A DNA stretch of 44,836 nt from assembly GCA_910577675.1 (NCBI GenBank), contig CAJTOR010000027.1, positions 1 to 44,836 on the forward strand, written 5' to 3'. Of the stretch, positions 1 to 8,726 are shown one piece after another. The notes under the pieces are model-generated. The model saw only the letters and a list, made by a program, of their open reading frames with translations. It had not been told where the DNA came from and searched no databases. How positions within the stretch are numbered: the stretch's first letter is position 1; every line of letters begins with the position of its first letter. A program made the position numbers and the translations under genes. This stretch comes from an uncultured Lachnospiraceae bacterium. Its GTDB lineage: Bacteria; Bacillota; Clostridia; Lachnospirales; Lachnospiraceae.

Positions 1-120
1 AACCCGAAAATCCGGGAGGAACAGCGGCGGCAAGCCGCCCTGCGGAAATTTATCAAGGATTGCGAACGGCTTTACGAGAAGAACCGGGCGCATTTACAGG
101 AGGACGCAAGAAATGAATAA
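1..120 (+). CDS. C-terminal end of a charged protein, possibly a mobilization protein (partial)
   Basis: An open frame enters from the left edge in frame 1 and ends at a TAA at 118-120, giving the last 39 residues of a Lys/Arg/Glu-rich, probably helical protein. The stop overlaps the start of the next small gene (ATG at 113), as in a translationally coupled operon. A run of charged coiled-coil residues followed by a small ORF is common at the 3' end of relaxase/mobilization genes of Clostridia elements, but no catalytic motif is inside the window. The mobilization role is inference from this context and from the truncated gene to the right. Confidence 0.4.
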   Translation, partial: NPKIREEQRRQAALRKFIKDCERLYEKNRAHLQEDARNE

Positions 121-307
121 GCGTATCAGAAAGAAACAGGAGAAGCAGCGGAAGCAGCTTGAAATGAAGTGGCTGCTGGATATGGCAGTCGCCATTGACA
201 CAGCAATACAGGAGTATTGGCAGTGGCGGGAGGAAATGGAACGCCGTTATGTGGAGCTTTACGCGGAGGAAATAGCCCGCCGCATGGGGCTTATCCCGAA
301 ACAGTGA
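113..307 (+). CDS. small charged hypothetical protein (64 aa)
   Basis: The ATG at 113 overlaps the stop of the preceding partial gene, and an AGGAGGA-type ribosome binding site lies just upstream (around 100). The 64-residue product is strongly basic at the N-terminus (KKQEKQRKQ) and then acidic/aromatic, with no signal peptide or membrane segment. I do not recognise a family. Its coupling to the upstream partial gene suggests it is an accessory ORF of the same mobile element. It could be an auxiliary mobilization or DNA-binding protein, but nothing in the sequence proves this. Confidence 0.45.
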   Translation: MNKRIRKKQEKQRKQLEMKWLLDMAVAIDTAIQEYWQWREEMERRYVELYAEEIARRMGLIPKQ

Positions 308-475
308 CAGGGCGTAAAAGATTTGCGCCGTGGAAATGTGGATAACAGGCTATGGAGCTATGGAAAACGCCATTCACAGCACATGGAAAAGCCAGAGTGC
401 GGCTTTCCCACGTCCTGCAAACAGCGTTTCCCACAGCCCCAAAAGAGCAGCCAGTTATGTCTAAAATGCCGGGAA

Positions 476-493
476 AGCCCGAAAATACGGGCT
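476..493 (+). terminator. short GC hairpin near the end of the mobile element
   Basis: AGCCCG (476-481), loop AAAATA, CGGGCT (488-493), about 170 bases after the small 64-residue gene. There is no U-run, so it may be a weak terminator or an element-end structure. The rest of 308-540 shows no convincing gene. Confidence 0.3.
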
Positions 494-541
494 ATACCGA
501 CATATAAGAACTTCTAAAGAGATAATCTAAATTCACCATAA

Positions 542-1888
542 ATTTTCAATTACAAACTTGAAAACGGAACAATTACAATTGATTTATCCTTCCTAAGCCT
601 TAGCAAGGACTGCATGATCTGTGTCCGCGGCGATAGCGATCTTATGGCAAAAAGAACGGAACCCGTAAAGATTGCAAAACAGGAAAAGAAACCTTCTATA
701 AAATACGGGGCACAGGAAGACTCCACAAAACCGGGATCATTATCCATTAAGAATTCATTTACGCTCAGAGGTGCAGATTTTGATCCGGCACTCTACCAGT
801 ATAAACCACTTTATGGCACTTCCTGGAATAATATGTCAGAACTTCCCATTGATACTTTATCAATAGCTGGCACTACTTTAATGATCCGCAAAGCTTTTGT
901 TGAAACAGCCGGAAGCGAAAATGTTGCAAGTGCCGAAGCAAAGGTAAAGATTGCCGCCGCCCCGAAAGCTCCAAAAGCAACGGTTGATTACAAAAAAGGT
1001 GTGGTTACAATCCCGAACAAAACCGAGTATAAAGTGATCTATGCGTCCGGGGAAAACGACTCTGCATTAACAACAGAGGCTTCTGCTACCATGGCGGAAA
1101 CCGCAGCTTGGAAGCCTGTATCGACGAAAGCATCGCTTTCCCCAAAAAACATCCTAAAGGAAAGTGGAATTACAGATCCCGAAACACAGGATAAACTTCT
1201 TGAATCCGGATTTATTGTAGCAATCCGCACCGCATATGACGGTCAAAAGAAGAAAGCAGCTTCCAGCATCAACTTCGTAACCATCGGTAAAACCGCAAAG
1301 TCTGAAACAATAGAAGGTGAAGACGGCATCAAAGTTGGCGATGCAACCTTTAAGTGGGCATTTGAAGATAACGGCAAAGTTAAATTTACCGCATCAAATG
1401 GAGTTTTTGAATATGCTGATTCCGAAGATTCTACAAGATGGACAAAAGTCAGCGGATCAAAAACCGTTTCAGTAACCTCCGGCACAACAATTTATGTAAG
1501 AAGAATGGGGGATAAAGCTTCCTCCCTCCTGCCTTCCGACATAACTCCAGTCAAACTTGAAAAAGCAGAGAAGCCCGCTGCCGTAGCCAATGTTACTGTT
1601 TCAGTAAAAGATAGCGGAAGTACAACTGTTACCAAACCAACTGATGCAAACAGTATAACAGTTGAATTTGTTGCTACCGTAACCGATACAGACGGAGCCG
1701 AACTAACTGGTCAAACCATCACTTGGAAACTGGATGATACTTCCAGTGCAGATAAAGGTGTAAGCCTTGATGCAACAACGGGCAGCATAACCATAACAAA
1801 AGATGTAACTGTAGAGGAAGTTACAGTTACCGCAACCGCTGGTGAGAAATCAGGCAGTTGCAAAATTACAATAGCCACAAATCCGTAA
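542..1888 (+). pseudogene. 5'-truncated secreted Ig-like surface protein
   Basis: An uninterrupted frame runs from just after a stop at 539-541 to a TAA at 1886-1888. The first ATG is at 614, but the residues before it (542-613) already read like beta-sandwich sequence. There is no signal peptide and no ribosome binding site fits the ATG. The body is Thr/Ser/Lys/Val-rich with repeated beta-strand patterns. The last ~95 residues resemble an invasin/BIG-type Ig-like domain (about residues 330-424 counted from the ATG). No LPxTG motif is seen. I interpret it as the C-terminal remainder of a larger cell-surface protein whose 5' part was removed or displaced at about 515-541, where the mobile-element-like DNA ends. 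It could instead be expressed from an internal start as a cytoplasmic fragment, which seems unlikely. Confidence 0.55.
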
Positions 1889-1894
1889 ATTTAA

Positions 1895-1926
1895 AGAGGC
1901 AAAGCGGTCTTACCCGCTTTGCCTCT
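1895..1926 (+). terminator. strong intrinsic terminator after the surface protein
   Basis: 13-bp perfect stem AGAGGCAAAGCGG (1895-1907) with CCGCTTTGCCTCT (1914-1926) and a 6-base loop, starting 7 bases after the stop codon and followed by a pyrimidine-rich tract. Its retention supports this being the natural 3' end of the surface-protein gene. Confidence 0.8.
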
Positions 1927-2068
1927 TCCCTTTCCCAAGTTCCTTCACCTCCCTCCACCACCCCTATTCCATGCCCTAATCCTCCCCCTTCCCACTCTGC
2001 CCAAACTGCATACATACCACTCTCACCCTAACTTTTCCAGCTTCTTTTCTGACAAACTGCAAACACCT

Positions 2069-2104
2069 AAAATGCGCCGGAAACTCTATACCCCGGCGCA
2101 TTTT
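2069..2104. terminator. bidirectional-looking terminator hairpin
   Basis: 12-bp stem AAAATGCGCCGG (2069-2080) and CCGGCGCATTTT (2093-2104), A-rich on one side and T-rich on the other. It lies in the gap 1889-2232 between the plus-strand surface-protein fragment and the minus-strand GH30 gene, so it probably ends the long minus-strand operon and insulates from the right-going gene. The remainder of this gap is C-rich without a gene. Confidence 0.65.
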
Positions 2105-2232
2105 ACAATTTCTTACATTTACTCAATTTCTATAATTTCTATAAATTCAACTATGTCAATCTAATTCCTGCTAACCTCAAACCACTTTAACCCCCAAAAC
2201 TTCCCCCATTCAAGCGAAAGAAAAAAGCGGTT

Positions 2233-3864
2233 TTACTTCGTCAACACTACCGTTGTCACCGACCCCTTCGAAATCGTGATCGGCTCATCCTCCGTCCATT
2301 CCCCTTCCCTCACGCACTCAAGATCACGCGCGTCCGAAGTTTCATAAACTGCGATCTTTCCATATTCCTTCGCACCCTCAAGCACAAAAGTCTGGTCAAG
2401 CACATCGTCGTTTATAAATACCATAACCAGCTCTTCTGCCCCTGTTTCCTCGTTCGTGCCGACAAACGCCGTCGGCATCATCTTCTCCTGCGCGCGCCTT
2501 GTTGCGGTCAGCTCAACGCGCACATATCCGGGACGCACATAGCGGGAGTAATTGCCAAAACTCCACAGGCGCTTTAGCGCGCGGAATTTCTGCGAAGCCT
2601 CATCAATATAGATCAGCCCGTCGCGATAGCCGCCAGGAGCCACGCCGACCCAGTTCTGCCAGGAAACCACATTTAAAATCGTAAGATCCTCGGCAATCTG
2701 CTGCGCCAGATGATACGCGGAATCCATTGTCACATCGGAGCCGTTCACCATCTCGCACCACTCGCTCGTGCGCATCTTCACATCCGGATAAAGAATCTTC
2801 ATCCAGTTGCGGAAACTCTCCTTCGCAATATTATTTGACCAGTAGGAATGATTGTCTATCCCGTCAAAATGCGCATAAAGACGCTCATTTCCGAGAATCG
2901 CCTGAGTGTAATCCTTCGCCTGGCCGCCCCACTCGCCGCTCTCCGGTCCCGATAAATGCAGAACGCTAAGCAGTTCCGGGCGTTTCTCCAGCTCATCTAA
3001 GAAAGCCAAGTAAAGTTCCCTTGTCTGCTCCGGAGTATAGTGGCAGCCCTCCTGCCCATTGTACCAGTCCCACTGCGGCTCGTTGATCGGTGAGAGAAAC
3101 TTAACCGGGATGCCCTCCGCAATAAAATGCTCCGTCACATCATAGCAGTAATTTGCAAATTCAGCATAATTCTCCGGCTGGATATTGGTCTTGCTTCCCC
3201 CCTCACTCATATGGGGCAGACCGTTATCCGTCAGCCGGACAAGCGGGCTGTTGCAGAAAAACACAACTTCCTCAACACCCAGTTCCACCGCCTTCTTTAA
3301 AAACCACACGGCGTTCGCATCCTTTGTAAAATCATATACGCCCGGTTCCGTCTCAAAGCACTGCGCCTTGCGGTGGCTGTCCCAGAACGTCCCCGTCCTG
3401 CTCTCCACGGAACCCGCGCCAAGATTATAGCGGTAGCTGGTCAGCCCGATTCCCTTTTCCTTATCGAACAACAGTTCGGCAATTGCATCCCTTGTAGCCA
3501 CTCCGTTCCCGTAAGGGTCTTTCGTAAACCCCCCGACATACTGCGACCACCACGCGCCGCTTGTGCCGAAAGTTTCCATGGTCTGATAGGTCGTCGCCGT
3601 ATCCAGCTTCATTGAATCATAATTCACTGCCATACTATCATCTCCTGTTGGCTTTGGCGCTGTACTCACTTCCGGGGTAGCCTGCGGCGTGGCTTCCGGC
3701 GTAATTTCCTCTGCCGAAAGGGTGGGTGCGGGTGTCGGCGCAGGCGGGGTTTCCTGCTTATCACCGCACCCGGTCATCCCCGCCGCAAACATAGCCGATA
3801 ACACAACACCCGCCACCGCCGCAAACCTCCTGCCTGCCAAATATCTTTTCATCATATCAACCAT
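2233..3864 (-). CDS. GH30-family glycoside hydrolase lipoprotein
   Basis: Extracellular endo-acting glycosidase, last gene of the operon. With the ATG at 3864 (AAGGAAGG about 11 bases upstream; a TTG at 3888 is an alternative) the product has 543 residues. A lipoprotein signal ends in a lipobox Thr-Gly-Cys with Cys at about residue 33, followed by a Pro/Thr/Glu linker to about residue 80. The rest is a GH30 (beta/alpha)8 barrel plus beta-domain: the strand with YRYNLGAGS, the acid/base Glu in SPINEPQW (about 262) and the nucleophile Glu in RTSEWCEM (about 368). The QEGC stretch after the acid/base recalls endo-beta-1,6-galactanase-like members, which with the neighbouring GH35 suggests a galactan substrate. 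Other GH30 activities (xylanase, glucanase, fucosidase) cannot be excluded. It is anchored outside the membrane, where it would feed oligosaccharides to the transporters. Confidence 0.88.
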   Translation of the reverse strand: MVDMMKRYLAGRRFAAVAGVVLSAMFAAGMTGCGDKQETPPAPTPAPTLSAEEITPEATPQATPEVSTAPKPTGDDSMAVNYDSMKLDTATTYQTMETFGTSGAWWSQYVGGFTKDPYGNGVATRDAIAELLFDKEKGIGLTSYRYNLGAGSVESRTGTFWDSHRKAQCFETEPGVYDFTKDANAVWFLKKAVELGVEEVVFFCNSPLVRLTDNGLPHMSEGGSKTNIQPENYAEFANYCYDVTEHFIAEGIPVKFLSPINEPQWDWYNGQEGCHYTPEQTRELYLAFLDELEKRPELLSVLHLSGPESGEWGGQAKDYTQAILGNERLYAHFDGIDNHSYWSNNIAKESFRNWMKILYPDVKMRTSEWCEMVNGSDVTMDSAYHLAQQIAEDLTILNVVSWQNWVGVAPGGYRDGLIYIDEASQKFRALKRLWSFGNYSRYVRPGYVRVELTATRRAQEKMMPTAFVGTNEETGAEELVMVFINDDVLDQTFVLEGAKEYGKIAVYETSDARDLECVREGEWTEDEPITISKGSVTTVVLTK

Positions 3865-3980
3865 CCATTCCAGAGCCTTCCTTCGCAAAAACCATATAAA
3901 AGACTTTGCAAAAGTAACCCCATCGAACTGCCTCTACCATAACTGGCGGCAAAACACATCACCGGTTCCCGTCCATTAAT

Positions 3981-4976
3981 TTAACCAACCAGACCCGAAT
4001 TCTCCAGGTTCTCCACCAGCTTCCTCTGCCCGATCAGATAGACAATCAAAAGAGGAATCAGGTAGATCAAGACACCCGCCTGCTTTACCGCATCAAATGC
4101 CATATCCGGCACAAGCGGCACATCGTACCAGGTTCTTACCGCATTCATAACATAGTCCTTGTTCGCGGAATTAAACGTCGTAGAGAGAAGTGTACTTAAA
4201 AATCCCCCGTTCGGGCTGAAATAATTCGTGTAGTAAGTATCACCGTAATTCCACACAAACGACAATATCGCGACGGTCGAGATAATCGGCACCGCGTTCG
4301 GCACCATAATCCTGAAATATGTCTTGTAGAAGCCGCACCCGTCAATTAGTGCCGCTTCCTCCAGTTCCTTAGGAATATTCTTAAAGAACTGGCTGAACAG
4401 GAAAATAAACAAACTCTGGTTCACACCGAATCCGAATACCGCAAGGATAACAAGCACAACCGGATTGTTAATCAGGTTGATCTCGCCCGCCTCGGTAAAC
4501 AAATCCATAATTCCGACCACATCAAAGTGATTGAAGAAAATATACTGTGACAAAAGTAACGACTGTCTTGGCAGGAGGAATACAAGGATTACCATAAAAA
4601 ATACGATATTCCTTCCCCAGAAATTAATCCTTGCAAGCGCGTAACCAACCATTGCAGAGAAGAAAATCTGGATTACCATAATGCCCGCCGCATAAAGCAC
4701 AGACTTTGCCATCGTTCCGATCCCACCGGGAAGGATAAAGCGGATGGCAGCCTTAAAGCTGACTAAGGACTTCTCAAGCGGCAGCCAGATGACATTCGGG
4801 TTGCCCAGTTCCTCGATTGAGGAGAACACGACCGGAACAAGGTTTAAGATCGGCAGGATAATGGTAAAGCAAAGTCCCAGGATCAGCACGGTCGTAATTA
4901 TTTTCAGCACGGTCTTTTTCGACCTTTTCTTAAACAAATACAATGCCAAGGACGCATCCCTATCATCATTTTTCAT
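3981..4976 (-). CDS. sugar ABC transporter permease, MalG/LacG type (second pair)
   Basis: 331-residue inner-membrane permease with about six hydrophobic segments and the cytoplasmic EAA loop (EEAALIDG...FYKTYFRI) that docks to the ATPase. The ATG at 4976 follows AAGGTGGTGAAG and overlaps the end of the upstream permease by 11 bases, so the two are translationally coupled partners. A short N-terminal cytoplasmic tail (KKRSKK) precedes the first membrane segment. Slightly longer than typical MalG homologues (about 280 residues) because of an extended periplasmic region after the first segment. No ATPase gene is present in the locus; such carbohydrate importers commonly borrow a shared MsmK/UgpC-type ATPase. 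Confidence 0.9.
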   Translation of the reverse strand: MKNDDRDASLALYLFKKRSKKTVLKIITTVLILGLCFTIILPILNLVPVVFSSIEELGNPNVIWLPLEKSLVSFKAAIRFILPGGIGTMAKSVLYAAGIMVIQIFFSAMVGYALARINFWGRNIVFFMVILVFLLPRQSLLLSQYIFFNHFDVVGIMDLFTEAGEINLINNPVVLVILAVFGFGVNQSLFIFLFSQFFKNIPKELEEAALIDGCGFYKTYFRIMVPNAVPIISTVAILSFVWNYGDTYYTNYFSPNGGFLSTLLSTTFNSANKDYVMNAVRTWYDVPLVPDMAFDAVKQAGVLIYLIPLLIVYLIGQRKLVENLENSGLVG

Positions 4977-5871
4977 TTTTCTTCACCACCTTCCTCAAAA
5001 GTAGCATTACAAGCCCAAGCACAATCAGCACGTTGAAAATATAAACCACCGAGAGCGCCGAGCTGATACCGATTTTGTTTTGCTTGAATGCAAAAGCATA
5101 TACCTCCTCCGCCACCGGCGAAGCGATAAAGAGCTGCACAATCGTGTATACAATTACAAAAAGTGTAATGTGCATAATGGAAGGAATCGTAACCTTCCAG
5201 AAAGTTTCGTAGGCGGTCGCACCCTCCATCTTTGCCACCTCGTACATGCTCGGGCTGATGGACTGCAATGCTGTCAGATAAACAAGCGTCTGCACACCCG
5301 CCTGGGAAATCAGCGTGAAAATATTTTCAATGTACGTGATAATCGGATAGAGCACCCGCATCGGCACATCGAGCACACGCACAAGGAAAATAGTGATATA
5401 GCTGCCCGAAACAAGCTGGCTGCCCGTATCGAGGCTCTCCGTCCCGGTCGTCATCGTAAGCATCGAGGTAACCACCTCGATACCAAGGATAATCGGCAGG
5501 AAGAATATAAGGCGGACAAACGCGCGCCCCTTAAACTTCTGGTTTGCGAGCAGCGCCATAAAAAGACTGAAAATAACAATTAACGGCACGCTTAGAAGCA
5601 TATCCCGATTCTGCTCCGTAAAAAGCCTTGCCATTGTTGTGGAGGTTGTCGTCACTTCCGTCTTGAACAGGTCAATATAATTCTGAATCCCGTTAAAAGT
5701 AAACGTCATACCGCCCATTTCCCCAACGCCAACCTTATTAAATGAATAGTAGATCGTGTTGATGATCGGAATCAGGAAGAATGCGATAAAACCGATCAGG
5801 AAGGGAGCGACGAAAATCAGCCCGTTAATCTTTCGTTTTACCCGATAAGGCAGTTTTTTCCCTTTTTTCAT
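4966..5871 (-). CDS. sugar ABC transporter permease, MalF/LacF type (second pair)
   Basis: Start chosen at the ATG 5871 (MKKGKKLPYRVKR), preceded by a near-perfect AAGGAGGTG ribosome binding site. The open frame continues upstream to 6117, but that part crosses a set of hairpins and does not look coding. The 301-residue product has the usual MalF-type topology: a first membrane segment at about residues 18-38, then five more, and an EAA loop (YEVAKMEGATAYETFWKVTIP). It pairs with the downstream MalG-type permease, with which it overlaps by 11 bases. It is separated from the upstream DUF5696 gene by a 190-base structured spacer, so this half of the operon may be a separately regulated module. 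Confidence 0.9.
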   Translation of the reverse strand: MKKGKKLPYRVKRKINGLIFVAPFLIGFIAFFLIPIINTIYYSFNKVGVGEMGGMTFTFNGIQNYIDLFKTEVTTTSTTMARLFTEQNRDMLLSVPLIVIFSLFMALLANQKFKGRAFVRLIFFLPIILGIEVVTSMLTMTTGTESLDTGSQLVSGSYITIFLVRVLDVPMRVLYPIITYIENIFTLISQAGVQTLVYLTALQSISPSMYEVAKMEGATAYETFWKVTIPSIMHITLFVIVYTIVQLFIASPVAEEVYAFAFKQNKIGISSALSVVYIFNVLIVLGLVMLLLRKVVKKNEK

Positions 5872-5884
5872 CCTTACACCTCCT

Positions 5885-6061
5885 TGCCCGCTAAAGCGGG
5901 CATACCAATGAGAATTTGAAAGTTTACTTTCAAACTTGTGGTCATGCTGCGACTGCTTCCGGGAGCAGCTAATCCACCCCAGTTTGCGCCTGCAGCGCAA
6001 ACTGGTTGTGTGAAAGGGATCACTCCCAAAATCTTTTTGCTTCCCCATGACCCTTTCACAC
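5885..6061 (-). repeat. tandem array of five hairpins between two operon genes
   Basis: Within 177 bases: GTGTGAAAGGG/CCCTTTCACAC (6008-6018 with 6051-6061, touching the upstream stop codon); CCAGTTTGCGC/GCGCAAACTGG (5979-5989 with 5995-6005); CTGCT/AGCAG (5953-5957 with 5964-5968); TTTGAAAG/CTTTCAAA (5915-5922 with 5927-5934); TGCCCGC/GCGGGCA (5885-5891 with 5896-5902), the last directly before the ribosome binding site of the next gene. None has a long U-run. This looks like a composite intergenic repeat or an RNA processing/stabilising region rather than a terminator. Confidence 0.6.
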
Positions 6062-8710
6062 TTATTTCCCTCCCTCGATCCGATATGCCTCGGCCTCAAG
6101 TACTGTGCCGTCCTCAAGTTCCACGCTGTGAAGATTGTAGTTTACGATAACCTCCACCCCGTTCGCGTAGGTTGTCTTATAAACCTTTTCCGCCAGGCAG
6201 GTATGCCCTGTAATCTCATTCGTTCCGATTCTGCCCCGGATATCTGCAATCTGCGCATACATCGCCTTGATACCATCTTTCAACAGGTCATACTGCGCGG
6301 AATACAGATAATGGTAATCCGTATTCTTCAAGCTTGTTACAGGTTTAGAAGTCAGGATATACTTAGGGTAGGAGCCAAGTTCCGCTGCCTGCAGCACAAA
6401 ATACTCCGCGTTTTTGGAAGAGATATTTACATTCTCGGTCGTGTAGTCGCAAATCCCGTTCATAACAAGCTGGCGGAATGGGATGGTATGCGAGAAAGTA
6501 GCATAATCGCTGCTCTCCTTCGAAACATCCACCGCGATGCTGCCATAAGCAATATTGTCCATAAACGGATTTTCAAGGGCAACCTTCTTATCAGAAAACT
6601 TGGCGAGATTCTCCGAGATTACCGCCGCGCCCTGCGCACCGTTTAACATATTGTTAAAACGGTAATCCGCATAATACATTCCCGCTAATCCCATAATGGC
6701 AATCTTATCGTAATCTTTTGCATCTTTAAGGAACCCGTCAACCGCATAGTCAAGATATCTTGGGGCAAGCAAGTAATACCCGTTGTGGGATACGCCGTCG
6801 TACAATTCCCCGCTCAAAATGCCGATCGCAGGCATATAGCGGTAGAGCAGCGCTTCCTCGTTGGCAAAATCCCTGAGCGCATGGCTTCCCGCCATAAAAC
6901 CGTTTCCGCCCTCCGATACCTTGGCAGGAGCCACGGAAAGATAAAAATCAAAACCGTTATTATCCGCATAGTCAAGCAAGGATCTAAGTTCCTTTTTACT
7001 TCCGTTTGCACCGGTTAATTTCGCCTCCGAATTCATCTTGCCGTCCACGCCGCCATTAAACGCGCCGTCATACTGAACCTGGAAGCGCACATCGGAAAGA
7101 TCCTTCATTATTTCCATCAGCTCATCATAAGGTGTCATCGAATAAACCGAGTTGTACGGAATACCGACAATACGTTTTTTGAGCGAGAGCGCCCCGACAA
7201 ACTCAAGATACAGGCTGCCCGCACCGTCGCCGTAGGTAGTATTTAAACCATAGCGTTCCACAAGGTAAGCCCTGTAATCCTTTGCCATGTCAAAATACGT
7301 GACCTGCCCGCCGTACATCCGGTAGCGCACCGTGCAGTCGATATCCTGCATCCCGGTCTGTACCAGGTAATTCGCTGAATTTTCACTGTATGCGCCGTTG
7401 ATCTTAACCCTCTGGAACTGGTTGATATCAAAAGATACATAAGCACGGTTGTATTTTGAGCTGCCCTCCGCACTTCCAGCCAGTTTCACATTGATATAAG
7501 CATTGTGTGCGCCCGATTCGATAATAGCAAAAAAACCCTTCTCCGTATTTTCTTCCGATCCGTACCCCATGCCATAGACTGGCATCATCAATTCCTCGCC
7601 ATACTCCGGCATAAAGTAGTAATCCTTATAATAATCGTTATCATATACCGGCCGCTCATAATCCTTTATCGTCGGCTGGTTGCTGTTAAATGCGAAGAGC
7701 GCGCCCGCGCCATCCGGCACCAGGATATAGCCTTCCTCGTAATCCGTCGATGCCGCCGCGCCGAAATTCGGCAGGAACTTCACATTCTGGATACTGTAAT
7801 AATCGTTCGCTGAAACCATCTGCCCCGCCGGCATACGCACAACGAACTCCCCGTTCTCAAGTGTTGCCTCAACCGTGATATCAAAATTTGCAGGCTCCGC
7901 AATCACCACGGTAAACCCGAACTGTTCCGCGTCCTCAAACAGCATATCCTGCGTGTAGCCAACAATCCTGACAATCTCAAGCATCTGTTTTACCGCGCTG
8001 ACCGGAGGTGTCCCGGTGTAAGTTACGGAATAGCATTCCTCCATAATACTCTTTTTATAGACAAGCCCCAGCGCCATCACGTAACGCTGTTCCTGCGCCG
8101 CCGTAATCTCCCCTGCCTCCTTAGCTCTCTCTAAGCCGCCCAAAAAGAATTCCTCGTACCGCTCGATGGACATTTTTTTCGGACAGTACTCGTAAAAACG
8201 CTGGGATTCCCCCTCGTTAAAGTTCATGTGGATGCTCACGCCGTCCGCGATGCGCTTCATATCGTAGGAGCCGAGCACCACGCTGTTATCATAGGAATTC
8301 CACTCGTATAAATTGTTGTCCTCCCCCAGATACTGCACGGAAAGCAGCGCCTTATCGCTTCCCTCCTCCGCACTGGCATCCCCCGAAGAAATCGTCTGCC
8401 CCGTCGCCTGGTCCACCATCTCAAAAATCATATCCGCCGTGGACAGGTATAATTGCCTGCCGCCATTCTCCGCAACCAGGATCTTTCCTTCATCCTTCGC
8501 AATTTCGCCAAGTGATTCAGAAAGCGGCGCACTCTTAACATCCGGTACACTCCTGCTTTTTACAAAGAGAGCCGGGAACATATAGATAATCCCGATCAAA
8601 AGTGCCACACAGAGGATAGTAAGGAACAGTTTGCGGATCACATGTTTGGAATAGAAGCCCTGTATCGCCTTAACTGCCTTGCTCTCTTTTAAATTCTTCA
8701 AAAAATCCAT
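6062..8710 (-). CDS. DUF5696-type membrane-anchored extracellular protein
   Basis: Start at ATG 8710 (MDFLKNLK), 8 bases after a G6 run; an in-frame GTG at 8719 overlaps that site and is less likely. The 882-residue product has one membrane segment at about residues 27-47 (VIRKLFLTILCV...) and a large outside part. The central region carries the YIL/VPDGAGALF signature that I associate from memory with DUF5696-family proteins; the second half looks like a (beta/alpha) barrel (FYLSVAPA..., YYLLAPRYLDYA..., GLAGMYYADYR...). The family sits in sugar-transport operons of Clostridia and Paenibacillus and its biochemical role is unknown to me. A glycoside hydrolase or polysaccharide-binding role at the cell surface is plausible. 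It lies in the operon between Yip1 and the second permease pair. Confidence 0.75.
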   Translation of the reverse strand: MDFLKNLKESKAVKAIQGFYSKHVIRKLFLTILCVALLIGIIYMFPALFVKSRSVPDVKSAPLSESLGEIAKDEGKILVAENGGRQLYLSTADMIFEMVDQATGQTISSGDASAEEGSDKALLSVQYLGEDNNLYEWNSYDNSVVLGSYDMKRIADGVSIHMNFNEGESQRFYEYCPKKMSIERYEEFFLGGLERAKEAGEITAAQEQRYVMALGLVYKKSIMEECYSVTYTGTPPVSAVKQMLEIVRIVGYTQDMLFEDAEQFGFTVVIAEPANFDITVEATLENGEFVVRMPAGQMVSANDYYSIQNVKFLPNFGAAASTDYEEGYILVPDGAGALFAFNSNQPTIKDYERPVYDNDYYKDYYFMPEYGEELMMPVYGMGYGSEENTEKGFFAIIESGAHNAYINVKLAGSAEGSSKYNRAYVSFDINQFQRVKINGAYSENSANYLVQTGMQDIDCTVRYRMYGGQVTYFDMAKDYRAYLVERYGLNTTYGDGAGSLYLEFVGALSLKKRIVGIPYNSVYSMTPYDELMEIMKDLSDVRFQVQYDGAFNGGVDGKMNSEAKLTGANGSKKELRSLLDYADNNGFDFYLSVAPAKVSEGGNGFMAGSHALRDFANEEALLYRYMPAIGILSGELYDGVSHNGYYLLAPRYLDYAVDGFLKDAKDYDKIAIMGLAGMYYADYRFNNMLNGAQGAAVISENLAKFSDKKVALENPFMDNIAYGSIAVDVSKESSDYATFSHTIPFRQLVMNGICDYTTENVNISSKNAEYFVLQAAELGSYPKYILTSKPVTSLKNTDYHYLYSAQYDLLKDGIKAMYAQIADIRGRIGTNEITGHTCLAEKVYKTTYANGVEVIVNYNLHSVELEDGTVLEAEAYRIEGGK

Positions 8711-8726
8711 GACTGGCACCCCCCTT

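Noticed and set aside
323..517. 64-codon plus-strand open frame after the first small gene
   Set aside because: No ribosome binding site, odd composition (Cys/Pro/Ser), and it runs through a hairpin at the element end.
1919..2164. 81-codon plus-strand frame rich in Pro/Leu/His
   Set aside because: Low-complexity C-rich DNA behind a terminator and containing a second terminator hairpin; no ribosome binding site.
5872..6117. N-terminal extension of the MalF-type permease
   Set aside because: Overlaps five hairpins and the end of the DUF5696 gene; the ATG at 5871 has a perfect ribosome binding site and gives the normal family length.
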